In this document: positions 33,502 through 42,408 of the stretch, piece after piece
Layout: the number at the start of each line of letters is the position of its first letter
How positions within the stretch are numbered: the stretch's first letter is position 1
From: JAGXTF01 sp038317095
Lineage (GTDB): Bacteria; Bacteroidota; Bacteroidia; NS11-12g; UBA955
DNA: 64,000 nucleotides
Direction: 5' to 3'
Assembly (NCBI GenBank): GCA_038317095.1
Contig: JBBQBB010000010.1
Coordinates: 1-64,000 of the forward strand
Notes under the pieces: generated by a model
The model's database searches: none
What the model was told of the DNA's origin: nothing
Seen by the model: only the letters and a program-made list of their open reading frames with translations
Made by a program: the position numbers and the translations under genes

Positions 33502-35307
33502 TTAAATATCATCCCCTCGCAAAGCGCGGTAGTGCTTTCTTGCATCTACATTGAATAAACTTCCTGGGAAATCTAGGATGATTTTTTTATAGGCTTCCAT
33601 GGCTTTGGTTTTGTCGTTCAGTTTGTATTCATACAATTGACCCAAAGCATACCAACCATTGTCTGCCAAAATATCGTGGTTAAAAGCAACAACCAAAGTT
33701 TCGTACAATTCAGTAGCTTCCGCAAATCTTCCCTGCATTTCTCTAATTTGTCCGCGAGAAAACAAAATATCATCGCTTAAAGCATGACCTGGAAATTTTT
33801 TAGGAATACTATCTAGCAGTTTTTCCGATTCATCCAGTTTGTTTTGCATTTGCAATAACTCGGCATGGGCAAACATTTCAAGCGCCACATAATTGCTATC
33901 CACTCCCAAATTTTCTGAAATGGTGAGGGCAAGTTCAATGGCATTGTTGGAAATCAACTGGGTAGTGGCGCCTTTCAAAACTTCCAATTGGATTTTAGCC
34001 CAGCTAAAATCACCCCTAAAATAACTTAACCGTGCCCTACGAAATTTCGCTTCTTGTCCCAATGCATCTTCTTCAAAATCTTTTTCTACTTGGGCATACA
34101 TCAACTCACTGGTCCAAACATCATCGTCAATAACATATGCATCGCCTAGCATTAATTTGGCATAAGCCTGTGCACGCCGATTTATTCCTATTGTCGCAAT
34201 AAATGCTTCTAAAAGATCAACGGCTTTTTCAGGCTCATGGCTATATTTCATGTAAATTTCAGACAATCGACTCACTGCGCGCCAATTGCCATCCGTAAAT
34301 CCACGCTTTTGTACAAATGATTCAAATTCCGATTTTAGCACATTCAATTCAGTGTTTGCCATAATAGGGCCATTCACCAGTTGCTTGTATCTGGTCTCCA
34401 GCAAACCTGATTCTCCTTCGCTATAATAAGGACCGTCTATTCCTATTTCTTTAATATACTCAAAGCATTTAACTGCTGCGCTATAGGCTTCATTGCTCAA
34501 GCATAGTTCGCCCAATTCAATCATGCGAAGCCCTTTTTCTTTCAATTTTTTATCTAGAGCACGTGTTTGAACAAATGCCCCATTCCAATCTTTTTGCTTC
34601 ACAAAAGTCCATTTTAACAATTCGCCCAAAGCCATATTGTCCGGCATTTTTTGAATCTGCTTTAACAAAATCACACGCAACAACACATAATCCAAACTGT
34701 CGGTTACGTTCATTTCAAAAAGCTGTTGGCTTTGCTCAAAGGGGAGGCCAGAATTGATGACCATGGTTACATATTTGTCCAACCCCTTTTCACGGTTGCC
34801 AGTTTGCATATATAACATAGCCAATTGGCTGCTAAAATCTGTCAATCCTTCAAATGCCTTATCCCCTTTTTCATAGGTTTGAATGGCGTAATCCAATTTT
34901 AACCTTTTCTGAAATGCATTGGCCAACCTTGTATATTCGCCATATTCCTGTTTTAACTTGTTAATAATAGACAGGTAAACCTTCTCGGCCTCTTTACCAT
35001 TTCCAGCTTTTTCTAAAACATATCCCGCATCTACCTTGTATTGCTCCACATTTCCAAATTTCCGTTGGCGCTTTTTTACCAACTTTTCAGCTTTTTCCCA
35101 AGCCTTGGTTTCAAGCAAACAAGCCAGATATCTGTCGTACAAATAGATGCTTTCTGGCTGCGCATCTGCCAAATCCTGGTAAAATGGCATTGCCTTATCG
35201 TATTCCTTATTCTCAAAATACTGCGCAGCCAATTTCTCATCCCCAGATTGGGCAGAAAGACCAACTACCGCCGTTGCGAATATGAAAAACAACACTCTTT
35301 TAATCAT
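33502..35307 (-). CDS. Secreted TPR-repeat protein
   Basis: 601 residues from the ATG at 35307: signal peptide (MIKRVLFFIFATAVVGLSAQ), then many tetratricopeptide-like repeats throughout, for example AAQYFENKEYDKAMPFYQDL, EQYKVDAGYVLEKAGNGKEAEKVY and ADNGWYALGQLYEYKLNDKTKAMEAY near the end. It is a periplasmic scaffold of unknown partner; long TPR proteins of this kind assist envelope or gliding complexes in the phylum. The TATATTTG element at 35323-35330 ends 15 bases upstream. Confidence 0.85.
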   Translation of the reverse strand: MIKRVLFFIFATAVVGLSAQSGDEKLAAQYFENKEYDKAMPFYQDLADAQPESIYLYDRYLACLLETKAWEKAEKLVKKRQRKFGNVEQYKVDAGYVLEKAGNGKEAEKVYLSIINKLKQEYGEYTRLANAFQKRLKLDYAIQTYEKGDKAFEGLTDFSSQLAMLYMQTGNREKGLDKYVTMVINSGLPFEQSQQLFEMNVTDSLDYVLLRVILLKQIQKMPDNMALGELLKWTFVKQKDWNGAFVQTRALDKKLKEKGLRMIELGELCLSNEAYSAAVKCFEYIKEIGIDGPYYSEGESGLLETRYKQLVNGPIMANTELNVLKSEFESFVQKRGFTDGNWRAVSRLSEIYMKYSHEPEKAVDLLEAFIATIGINRRAQAYAKLMLGDAYVIDDDVWTSELMYAQVEKDFEEDALGQEAKFRRARLSYFRGDFSWAKIQLEVLKGATTQLISNNAIELALTISENLGVDSNYVALEMFAHAELLQMQNKLDESEKLLDSIPKKFPGHALSDDILFSRGQIREMQGRFAEATELYETLVVAFNHDILADNGWYALGQLYEYKLNDKTKAMEAYKKIILDFPGSLFNVDARKHYRALRGDDI

Positions 35308-35414
35308 GTAAGATTGAACCATCAAATATAACGCCGTTTTTTCGGCTTTGTTTTAGGTATTGATACGATTGGACGAAAATAGTAAATGCCAAGTTATACA
35401 AACGGCGCTTACAA

Positions 35415-35548
35415 TCATGATTCAAATTGTCTCGATTTCTTTATTTTCCCTAACTCCTCAATGTCAATTGCATCTTTGGGTGTGTTTGTTATTTTCCTTG
35501 ATTCAGATTTCGCCATAAATTTAAAACAGCCTCATCCTGAATATCCAT
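35415..35548 (-). pseudogene. Internally deleted remnant of a nucleotidyltransferase-type gene
   Basis: Two short pieces overlap in different frames. Frame one (35548-35489) gives MDIQDEAVLNLWRNLN, which resembles the N-terminus of a Bacteroidota nucleotidyltransferase family. Frame two (35516-35415) ends ITNTPKDAIDIEELGKIKKS, which fits the family's C-terminal PKDxxDIEEL(xx)I segment. About 170 middle codons, including the GGFAxxxHG-DxD active site, are missing and the joint is out of frame. Recognition is by motif recall only. Confidence 0.5.
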
Positions 35549-35550
35549 AA

Positions 35551-35721
35551 TCAAACTTCTGAATGAATTATTTTGGCTTTTTGCATCATATTGCTTAGCT
35601 TATACAAACGCATAAATAGTAAAAACTTCTCCGTATCCTTCGGTTGTATGCAAATTTTTATCTTTTCTTCTTCACCCACGCATACTAGTTTTCCATTTAT
35701 CTTTTCTATTGGTTTTAGTAC
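35551..35721 (-). pseudogene. Start-less small ORF upstream of the nucleotidyltransferase remnant
   Basis: A coherent frame of 56 residues (containing KINGKLVCVGEEEKIKICIQ and FLLFMRLYKLSNMM) ends three bases before the remnant's ATG. It has no ATG, GTG or TTG before an internal Met at 35613, and it is opened by the stop codon of the glycosyltransferase upstream. It is probably the tail of a small protein paired with the nucleotidyltransferase, with its front lost. I cannot name a family. Confidence 0.45.
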
Positions 35722-35724
35722 AAA

Positions 35725-36462
35725 TTAAAACAATTTAACAAAACCATCTGGTTTCGAACTGGGGTGCCAAACATGATACAAACCAATACATTTGGTCCGG
35801 TGCGGCACAATCCCTGCTTGATAGAATCTAAAAAACAAATCCCAATCTTCTTTGCCCCAGGTTGTAAATTCTAGATTATACACGCCTGTTTTTTGCAATT
35901 GTTTTTTGGTTGCGGCAAAAATGCCTGTGCCTTCTGTAAACCAACGCCATTGAGCTTTGCCATCTTCTAATTGCCATTGGCAAATGGGAAACCAGACTGA
36001 ATTCGTAGAAACATTTCTATAAATTTCATCCAAAAAATTTGGGGGCAATTGGATATCCGCGTCGCATACAAAAATCAATTCCCCGGGTGCCTGTTTTATA
36101 GCCGCATTAAATGCACTTGAACGTGAAAAATGTACTTTTTCTTGGTTAAAAACAAGTCCACCTTTCCAAATTTTCTCAATCTCCATTTTTAGATCAGCCG
36201 CATCTGTACTTCCACAATCAAATATTGAGAATCCAATTTTTTCTGGATGATTTATTTTTGAAACGCTTGCAATTAAATTGTTTAACAAAGAATGACTGCG
36301 ATTAAAATTTCCCACACAAATCCAAACCACTTCATGGTTCTTTTTGTTTGTTTTTCGACTCACCCACCCTGTAAAATCAACCCATAAACTTCCCCAACCT
36401 ACCCATTTCCTTTGGGGAGATTTAAACAAAAACCACGCAATTTGTTTTATTTTTTTGTACAA
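35725..36462 (-). CDS. Glycosyltransferase, GT2/GT-A type
   Basis: 245 residues with a GT-A fold: VVWICVGNFNRSHSLLNNL at the start, FVCDADIQLPPNF holding the DxD metal site (about 131-136), and the later TWGKEDWDLFFRFYQAG, which matches the acceptor-side motif of galactosyltransferase-like GTs (GT7/chondroitin-type). A basic Trp-rich N-terminal stretch (about 1-40) may sit on the membrane. The sugar donor is unknown. It lies six bases upstream-to-downstream from the DinB-like gene on the same strand. Confidence 0.82.
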   Translation of the reverse strand: MYKKIKQIAWFLFKSPQRKWVGWGSLWVDFTGWVSRKTNKKNHEVVWICVGNFNRSHSLLNNLIASVSKINHPEKIGFSIFDCGSTDAADLKMEIEKIWKGGLVFNQEKVHFSRSSAFNAAIKQAPGELIFVCDADIQLPPNFLDEIYRNVSTNSVWFPICQWQLEDGKAQWRWFTEGTGIFAATKKQLQKTGVYNLEFTTWGKEDWDLFFRFYQAGIVPHRTKCIGLYHVWHPSSKPDGFVKLF

Positions 36463-36468
36463 ATTACA

Positions 36469-36912
36469 TTATCGTCTGTATGAAATATAATTGGTATCTG
36501 GCGGGGCAATATTTGCTTCGCGCAAGCTGCGGGCTATCTGGCCTCGATGGTACATGCTATGCATAAGCACATGTGTAAAAATATCGGCCATCGAATTGGA
36601 GAAGGGTTCCCCTTTTGTATTTGTATAGTTTACAACATGTTCTAACGGATATTTATCCAGGATAAAAATACTGTTTTCCAAATTCAAATAAAAACTTGAT
36701 TCCATTTCATCTAAGGGAGTACCCTCCCAAACCCCCAATTTAGGAGACCGCATTTCAATTCTGCTATTCCAAGTTTCGTGTGCGGCAGTGTTATGGCCCA
36801 TCAAATGCACACAATCCAAAGGCACATTCACCTTGTTTTCGACCATAGTTTTCAACAATTTTAGATTGGCATTAATATCGTAATTTAGCTGTAAGCGCAA
36901 AGATTCTTTCAT
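36469..36912 (-). CDS. DinB-family putative metal-dependent hydrolase
   Basis: 147 residues from the ATG at 36912, with an earlier Met 15 bases upstream. The DinB four-helix bundle carries histidines in LMGHNTAAHETWNSR (about 39-52) and THVLMHSMYHRGQIARSLRE (about 111-130), giving the usual three-His metal site. Members act in thiol metabolism or are stress-induced; the substrate here is unknown. It is probably co-transcribed with the glycosyltransferase downstream. Confidence 0.82.
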   Translation of the reverse strand: MKESLRLQLNYDINANLKLLKTMVENKVNVPLDCVHLMGHNTAAHETWNSRIEMRSPKLGVWEGTPLDEMESSFYLNLENSIFILDKYPLEHVVNYTNTKGEPFSNSMADIFTHVLMHSMYHRGQIARSLREANIAPPDTNYISYRR

Positions 36913-36985
36913 ATTTAAAGGTTGCAATATTCGTAAAAATTAATGGCTTTTTTTAAAATTTGAGACTATTCGCTATGTTTGTTCT

Positions 36986-37576
36986 ATGAAACTTGAATCA
37001 TTCGATGTAGTAAAAATTTTAGGATACGGACTTTCTGGGTTCGCCTTTTTACTTGTTTTTCTTGCTTTTATGCTCTTAAGAAAAGAGCAAGACAAACCCG
37101 AACCCCGAAAATTAATCATACAAACCATACAAATGTTTATGGGATTGTGTTTGATTTTGTCACTTGCTGTTGGAATTATCAGCGTTCCCATAAGCAGCAA
37201 CAATAGCCAATTGCAAGGTTATATACAAGACGGTTCAAAAATTAGCAGCACCGGGAATATGGCGGAAAAAACGGCAGACAAATTGGTTTCCAATGTTTCT
37301 TCCATGGATCCCAATGGAACATTAATCAGCGATGCAGAAAAATCAATTATTGGCAATTTTGAAGATGCAAAAACGGTGATTGCAGAAAACAGACCTGACG
37401 ATACGGTATCTATTAATACTGTAAACAAAACCTCCGCAATGGTGCATGCTGATTTTGTTAAATTAAAGCGGCCCAATCAGCATCCAGATACAATTAAAGC
37501 GGCGGCGTCGCGAATTCAACTCAATTCTCGTAAAATAAAAGCGGTAGCATTGCCTTTGGCAGAGTTTGTTCATTAA
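36986..37576 (+). CDS. Membrane protein with two N-terminal helices, unknown function
   Basis: 196 residues: hydrophobic segments about 12-31 and 50-69, then a soluble tail with no cysteine (KLVSNVSSMDPNGTLISDAE, and so on). No family is recognised. TATGTTTG (36974-36981) ends four bases before the ATG. Its stop directly abuts the TonB-dependent receptor's stop on the opposite strand (TAA|TTA). Confidence 0.72.
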   Translation: MKLESFDVVKILGYGLSGFAFLLVFLAFMLLRKEQDKPEPRKLIIQTIQMFMGLCLILSLAVGIISVPISSNNSQLQGYIQDGSKISSTGNMAEKTADKLVSNVSSMDPNGTLISDAEKSIIGNFEDAKTVIAENRPDDTVSINTVNKTSAMVHADFVKLKRPNQHPDTIKAAASRIQLNSRKIKAVALPLAEFVH

Positions 37577-39877
37577 TTACAATTTCCAAACCATTTGCAC
37601 TTGAAAACTTCTTGGCGGACGAATATCGCAAGGTCTCGCCATGTATTCACGGTTGAGTAAATTTAAAACCTGAAAAGAAAATTTCAACTTTTCTGTGAAA
37701 CTATAGGCAAGTCTTGAATCAAATACCAAAGTGGATTGCAATGCTTTTCTGGCCCTAGCAACCTCAGGTACGATCAAATCAAACGGTTGCTCTACGAAGG
37801 CCTTATCTATATTTAACATGGCAGAATTATACCGCAATCCAATGCCTATTTCTATTTTTTTATACCGCACTTGTATGTCCATTTTAGCCAAATGTTTGTA
37901 GCGATATTTTAGGTATTTATTGTCATCTGCTCTGGTATTTGCATAAGTAAGATTTCGCAAAGCATTGTCTTTGCTAATTATTTTATTGGGTTCCAAACTA
38001 ACTGGATTGCTAAATGTATATCCGCCAAGCACATTGAATGTAAATTTGCCAATTTTACCCTCTCCACCCGTCTCGAATTCATACCCAGTAATACGGCATT
38101 TGGCTACGTTGATACTTTTAAAACCAAGCCCCAATAACGGACCTGAAATATCACCCCATTGGGCAAAAGTAAATTCCATCATGTTGATTAAATCCATCCT
38201 AAAAACGGCCACATCTAGATAGGCCATAAATCCACCAATTTTGTAGGCTTGTTTGATTCCAATTTCAGCACTATTCCCAGTTTCTGGTTTTAGGTTGGCG
38301 TTGGGAAAAATTGTTAACGCACCCACCGTGGTGGTGGTAAATGCTTCAGCCATGCTTGGAAAACGAAAACCTTGTCCGTAAGATGCCCGTATATTGGTGA
38401 AGCGGGTTAATGCATAATTTACACCTGCCCTAAAAACTGGTTTTGCCTGTGCAACATTGTTTAGCTTAAAATACTCATACCTTGCACCGGTGGTAAGAAT
38501 CAGGCGCTTTAATTTATATTCCACTTGGGTATAAACGGCCAAATTACGCGATGTTTGATGCCCATTGAACAAAGGAGAATGTGTCTCTGAAAACATGCTC
38601 ACGGCACCGGCCGTTGCCGATAAACGGTCAGCCAAAAACCGTTGATTCACTTTGTATTCATTATACCACAAACTGCTGCCATTGCTTTGGTTGTTGGTTG
38701 GGTTTCCGTTGTCTATTGCATTGTCTAATATATAAATTCTTGAAAGGTATTTGTGTGTTGTTTTACCTTTGGTATAGGTTAAAAATGGATCAATGCTGGC
38801 TCTGCTTGTATTTGTATAAGTATAACCGCTATCTAATGGTGTATATGCCTTCGCATAACTTTGCCACAATAAAAAACTTCCGCTGAAGCCGCGCTGTACT
38901 GCGGTATTTATCCCATAATTCAATCCAACAATCTTCTTGCTTTCATGCTTCATCCTAAAAGAAATTCTACCGCGGTAATTGACTTCCTTTAGCCTGTAAC
39001 CTTCGTCTGCCAAAATATTCCAAGAAACAGCAATTGAAGTGCCCTTTGTCTTTTTGGAATAAAAACCATTTAAACCACTCTGGGTTCGTGTCTTTTGGCT
39101 CCATTTCATGCTATCGCGGGGTGGATTTCCGTAAATTCCAGTAAAAACAGCAATGGAAGCATTCGGCTTTTCCGTTGGTTCTGCCGTTCTTAAATTTACG
39201 ATTCCATTTAACGCCGAAGACCCATATAATACCGAGCCAGCAGACTTAACAATTTCTATTGACCCAATATTTTCGGTGGGCATGAATGAAAATTGAGGGG
39301 ATGCCGCATCTGCACTGAGCATTGGCAAATCATCGACCAAAACAGCTACTCTACTGCCAGCTCCGTAGCTCCACCCCGTGCCATTTCTAATGTTAATTTG
39401 GTTGTCTGCAATGGTTACGCCAGGAACTTGGTCTAACACCTGCGAGAGATCTGCAGTTATTTTATTCTGCACCAAATAAGGTTTGAGAATGGTTATAGAC
39501 ACTGGACTTTCTTTTAACTTTATGCCAGATTTACTTGTACTTATTACAACTTCCTCTAACAGTTGAATCTTAGGTTTTAAAGTCAATAACAAATGCTGCC
39601 CCGAAACAATGGGTTCACTAAATATGGTATCTAGTTTTTCAAAACCAATTGCGCTGGCAATGAGTCTACCAAATGTTTCCGTGGTTGTATTTGTTCGAGT
39701 AAGACTATCGATTTTGGCAAAAATGCGAGCCGCGAATGGGCTAAATAAGGTTAATTCTACATTTTTTACCGCAAAACCTTCTGGACTTTGAAACGTTATT
39801 TGGGTTTGGGCTTGCGATGCAAATGAAAGAAATCCTAAAATCCCGAAAAGTATATGTTTATAATATGCAACCTGCAT
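37577..39877 (-). CDS. TonB-dependent outer-membrane receptor
   Basis: 766 residues from the ATG at 39877, with a signal peptide (ILFGILGFLSFASQAQ). A plug domain spans about 115-235 (VVISTSKSGIKLKESPVSI, LSQVLDQVPGVTIADNQINI, GSVLYGSSALNGIVNLRT), followed by a 22-strand barrel ending FQVQMVWKL. The plug is of the BtuB/CirA type, not SusC, and there is no SusD beside it. It imports a chelate or cobalamin-like ligand across the outer membrane using TonB. Divergent from a T9SS protein gene. Confidence 0.93.
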   Translation of the reverse strand: MQVAYYKHILFGILGFLSFASQAQTQITFQSPEGFAVKNVELTLFSPFAARIFAKIDSLTRTNTTTETFGRLIASAIGFEKLDTIFSEPIVSGQHLLLTLKPKIQLLEEVVISTSKSGIKLKESPVSITILKPYLVQNKITADLSQVLDQVPGVTIADNQINIRNGTGWSYGAGSRVAVLVDDLPMLSADAASPQFSFMPTENIGSIEIVKSAGSVLYGSSALNGIVNLRTAEPTEKPNASIAVFTGIYGNPPRDSMKWSQKTRTQSGLNGFYSKKTKGTSIAVSWNILADEGYRLKEVNYRGRISFRMKHESKKIVGLNYGINTAVQRGFSGSFLLWQSYAKAYTPLDSGYTYTNTSRASIDPFLTYTKGKTTHKYLSRIYILDNAIDNGNPTNNQSNGSSLWYNEYKVNQRFLADRLSATAGAVSMFSETHSPLFNGHQTSRNLAVYTQVEYKLKRLILTTGARYEYFKLNNVAQAKPVFRAGVNYALTRFTNIRASYGQGFRFPSMAEAFTTTTVGALTIFPNANLKPETGNSAEIGIKQAYKIGGFMAYLDVAVFRMDLINMMEFTFAQWGDISGPLLGLGFKSINVAKCRITGYEFETGGEGKIGKFTFNVLGGYTFSNPVSLEPNKIISKDNALRNLTYANTRADDNKYLKYRYKHLAKMDIQVRYKKIEIGIGLRYNSAMLNIDKAFVEQPFDLIVPEVARARKALQSTLVFDSRLAYSFTEKLKFSFQVLNLLNREYMARPCDIRPPRSFQVQMVWKL

Positions 39878-39902
39878 GGTAATTTTGTGCAAATTTTATG
39901 CA

Positions 39903-40628
39903 ATGATACGAAAGTTCATTTTTACTTTAACCCTGCTTTGGTTAACTTCTGCAACATTGGAACTCAAAGCACAAATATGCAAGGCAGATACAAGTCTGCA
40001 TAAGCCTGGTTATAAGCCAGAAAAATTACCCAATGTTAAAGTGGACTCCAATTACAATGAATCCATATCTATATTGGTAAAACGAGACACTTTTAAAATG
40101 GTAGGTGCGGTTAAATTAAATGTAAAAATAGACTCAGTGAAGGCCACCTCAGTTATAGGTTTACCCGCTGGTTACAATTATGAATGCCAGCACCCAAGTT
40201 GTGTGTATTTATGGGATACCGTAAGGTGCGTTCGTATATTTGGGAGTACCAATAAAAGTGGAATATATCCGCTGAAAATTCCAATTATAGGTTATGCCAA
40301 AATTGGTTCATCTTCTTTGGTTCAGAAAGATACAATTCGAGATTTTACACTTATAGTAGATGGAGATCCGGCGCGCAATGTGCGAATTGAGAAAATAAAA
40401 GAATGGATTGTTTATCCTATTCCGGCCAATCACACGATTTCCATTTATTGCGATGCAAATTCCACGCATTTTGTATTTGAAATTTTAAACTTAAACGGAG
40501 TTCGCCAGAATATTTTGTTTCAACGAATAAACGAGATATATGTAGCATCAATTGCTCAACTTGCACCTGGGGTATATTTTATTTCTGGTGGAAACAAAAT
40601 AAAAAAACTAATTGTTGAAGATAATTAA
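39903..40628 (+). CDS. Secreted protein with a type IX secretion C-terminal domain
   Basis: 241 residues with a signal peptide (ends ELKAQ), a beta-rich middle with Cys pairs (YECQHPSCVYLWDTVRC), and a C-terminal type A sorting domain of about 70 residues starting VYPIPANHTISIY and ending GVYFISGGNKIKKLIV. T9SS cargo carries this domain for passage across the outer membrane. The function of the N-terminal part is unknown. It is divergent from the TonB-dependent receptor, with only 25 bases between start codons. Confidence 0.82.
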   Translation: MIRKFIFTLTLLWLTSATLELKAQICKADTSLHKPGYKPEKLPNVKVDSNYNESISILVKRDTFKMVGAVKLNVKIDSVKATSVIGLPAGYNYECQHPSCVYLWDTVRCVRIFGSTNKSGIYPLKIPIIGYAKIGSSSLVQKDTIRDFTLIVDGDPARNVRIEKIKEWIVYPIPANHTISIYCDANSTHFVFEILNLNGVRQNILFQRINEIYVASIAQLAPGVYFISGGNKIKKLIVEDN

Positions 40629-40631
40629 CGA

Positions 40632-41066
40632 ATGGGAAAAGAAATTACCATAAGCATTCCCAAAACACGGGCAGAATATCCATTCTTAATTGTAGGGGCA
40701 TTTTTAATATTTGTAGGATGGGCCATTCATTATGGTTTTTTTGGGTGGCAGGGTGGTTTTGTTTGGCTAGGTATTCTACTGCCTATCGCAACATACATTT
40801 ATTTAAAACGGAGGGGCGCTTATTTTGTGCAGGCTAATGCAGAGGGCATTTCTTGGCGCAAAGATTTATTGAGCAACTACATATTTCTTCCTTGGAAATT
40901 TCTACATCGGGTAGATTATTTGGTTTTTGAAATCAATTTTCAAGTCAAGGAAACAGGCCAGGTTGTATCTTTTCCAACCAGTGGATTAACAGAACCACAA
41001 ACTGACGAATTAAAACAATATATCAGCGATATTGTAAAATCAAAATTAGAAAAAGGCGAATTATAG
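40632..41066 (+). CDS. Small membrane protein with a C-terminal PH-like domain
   Basis: 144 residues: two hydrophobic segments (about 15-33 and 41-58) followed by a basic KRRG turn and a soluble region (YFVQANAEGISWRKDLLSNY, WKFLHRVDYLVFEINFQV) that looks like the bacterial PH-type (bPH2/STM3941-like) domains. Function unknown. It lies three bases downstream of the T9SS protein gene. Confidence 0.65.
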   Translation: MGKEITISIPKTRAEYPFLIVGAFLIFVGWAIHYGFFGWQGGFVWLGILLPIATYIYLKRRGAYFVQANAEGISWRKDLLSNYIFLPWKFLHRVDYLVFEINFQVKETGQVVSFPTSGLTEPQTDELKQYISDIVKSKLEKGEL

Positions 41067-41106
41067 CCTTTCTATACATCTATCTTTGACGTAATTTTGC
41101 CGCCAA

Positions 41107-42408
41107 ATGTCTTTTATTCCCAATTTTAACTTTGTAGAAGAGCTTCGCTGGAGAGGCCTGTTGCACGACATAACGCCAGAAACGGAAAACCTATTAGCAA
41201 CTGAAATGGTAAATGGCTATATTGGCTTTGACCCAACTGCGGATTCTTTGCATATAGGCAATATGGTACCCATTACATTGCTTATTCATTTTCAACGAGC
41301 AGGCCATAAACCCATTGCACTAGTTGGAGGTGCTACCGGCATGGTAGGTGACCCAAGTGGCAAAACCGATGAAAGAAAATTGTTGGATATTGAAACCCTG
41401 AATCACAATTTGGAATGTCAAAAAAACCAACTCAGGCGATTTCTCAATTTCGAAACTGGGGAGAATAAAGCTGAAATGGTAAACAATTATGATTGGTTTA
41501 AAAATTTCGGTTTTCTAGAATTTATTCGCGATGTGGGAAAACACATTACTGTGAATTATATGATGGGCAAGGACAGCGTAAAAAACAGACTAGAAACCGG
41601 TGGAATGTCATTTACGGAGTTTTCATACCAATTGGTTCAAGGTTATGATTTTTTGCATTTATACCAGCACTACAATTGCAAATTACAAATGGGAGGCAGC
41701 GACCAGTGGGGCAACATCACCACAGGGACTGAATTAATTCGCAGGAAAGCCAGTGGGGATGCATATGCAATTACAGCCCCTTTAATAACCAAAAGCGATG
41801 GAACTAAATTTGGCAAAAGTGAGGGTGGAAATATATGGTTAGACGCAAATAAAACTTCGCCTTTTAAATTTTACCAGTTTTGGTTAAATGTGTCTGATGA
41901 AGAGGCAATAAAATTTATTAAAATCTATAGTTTAAAATCAAAAGTTGAAATTGAAACACTCATAGATACGCATCCTGGTAATGAATATTTGCGAAGAATA
42001 CAAAATGCGCTGGCCGAAGAAATGACCATGAGGGTTCACGGTGCAGAGAATTTGCAAATGGCACTAAAAGCTACACAGATATTTTTTGGAAATGGATCTA
42101 AAGAAGATTTGCTATCTTTAAATAAAATTGCCATGGAAAATGCACTCGATGGTTTAGAAAAATATACCATTACTAGAGATGATTTAAAGACTGGCATTCC
42201 ACTACTGACCTTACTGACGGAGCAGACACAAATATTCTCTTCCAAAGGGGAAGCTAAAAAAATGATACAGTCTAATGGTTTCTCTATAAATAAAGAAAAA
42301 TATACAGAAATTGAGGGCATCATCAATCAAGATTTTCTATTACACAACCGTTATATATTGGCGCAAAAAGGGAAGAAAAATTACTATGTTATAGAGATTT
42401 CCCAATAA
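41107..42408 (+). CDS. tyrS: Tyrosyl-tRNA synthetase
   Basis: 433 residues. Class I motifs: SLHIGNMV (HIGH-like) and KFGKSEGG (KMSKS-like). The tyrosine pocket residues fall in GFDPTADSLH, and the tRNA-binding S4 domain is at the C-terminus (about 360-430). The TAATTTTG promoter box (41092-41099) ends seven bases before the ATG. Its 3' end overlaps the convergent glycosyltransferase by 20 bases. Confidence 0.97.
   Translation: MSFIPNFNFVEELRWRGLLHDITPETENLLATEMVNGYIGFDPTADSLHIGNMVPITLLIHFQRAGHKPIALVGGATGMVGDPSGKTDERKLLDIETLNHNLECQKNQLRRFLNFETGENKAEMVNNYDWFKNFGFLEFIRDVGKHITVNYMMGKDSVKNRLETGGMSFTEFSYQLVQGYDFLHLYQHYNCKLQMGGSDQWGNITTGTELIRRKASGDAYAITAPLITKSDGTKFGKSEGGNIWLDANKTSPFKFYQFWLNVSDEEAIKFIKIYSLKSKVEIETLIDTHPGNEYLRRIQNALAEEMTMRVHGAENLQMALKATQIFFGNGSKEDLLSLNKIAMENALDGLEKYTITRDDLKTGIPLLTLLTEQTQIFSSKGEAKKMIQSNGFSINKEKYTEIEGIINQDFLLHNRYILAQKGKKNYYVIEISQ

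Noticed and set aside
35331..35407. Inverted repeat CGCCGTT ... AACGGCG about 60 bases apart near the TPR gene
   Set aside because: Seven bases is short, no transposase or target duplication is present, and the inner hairpin has a four-pair stem only.
41068..41106. A -33 TTTG for tyrS at 41084-41087
   Set aside because: It lies only four bases before the -7 element, so it cannot act as the -33 element.
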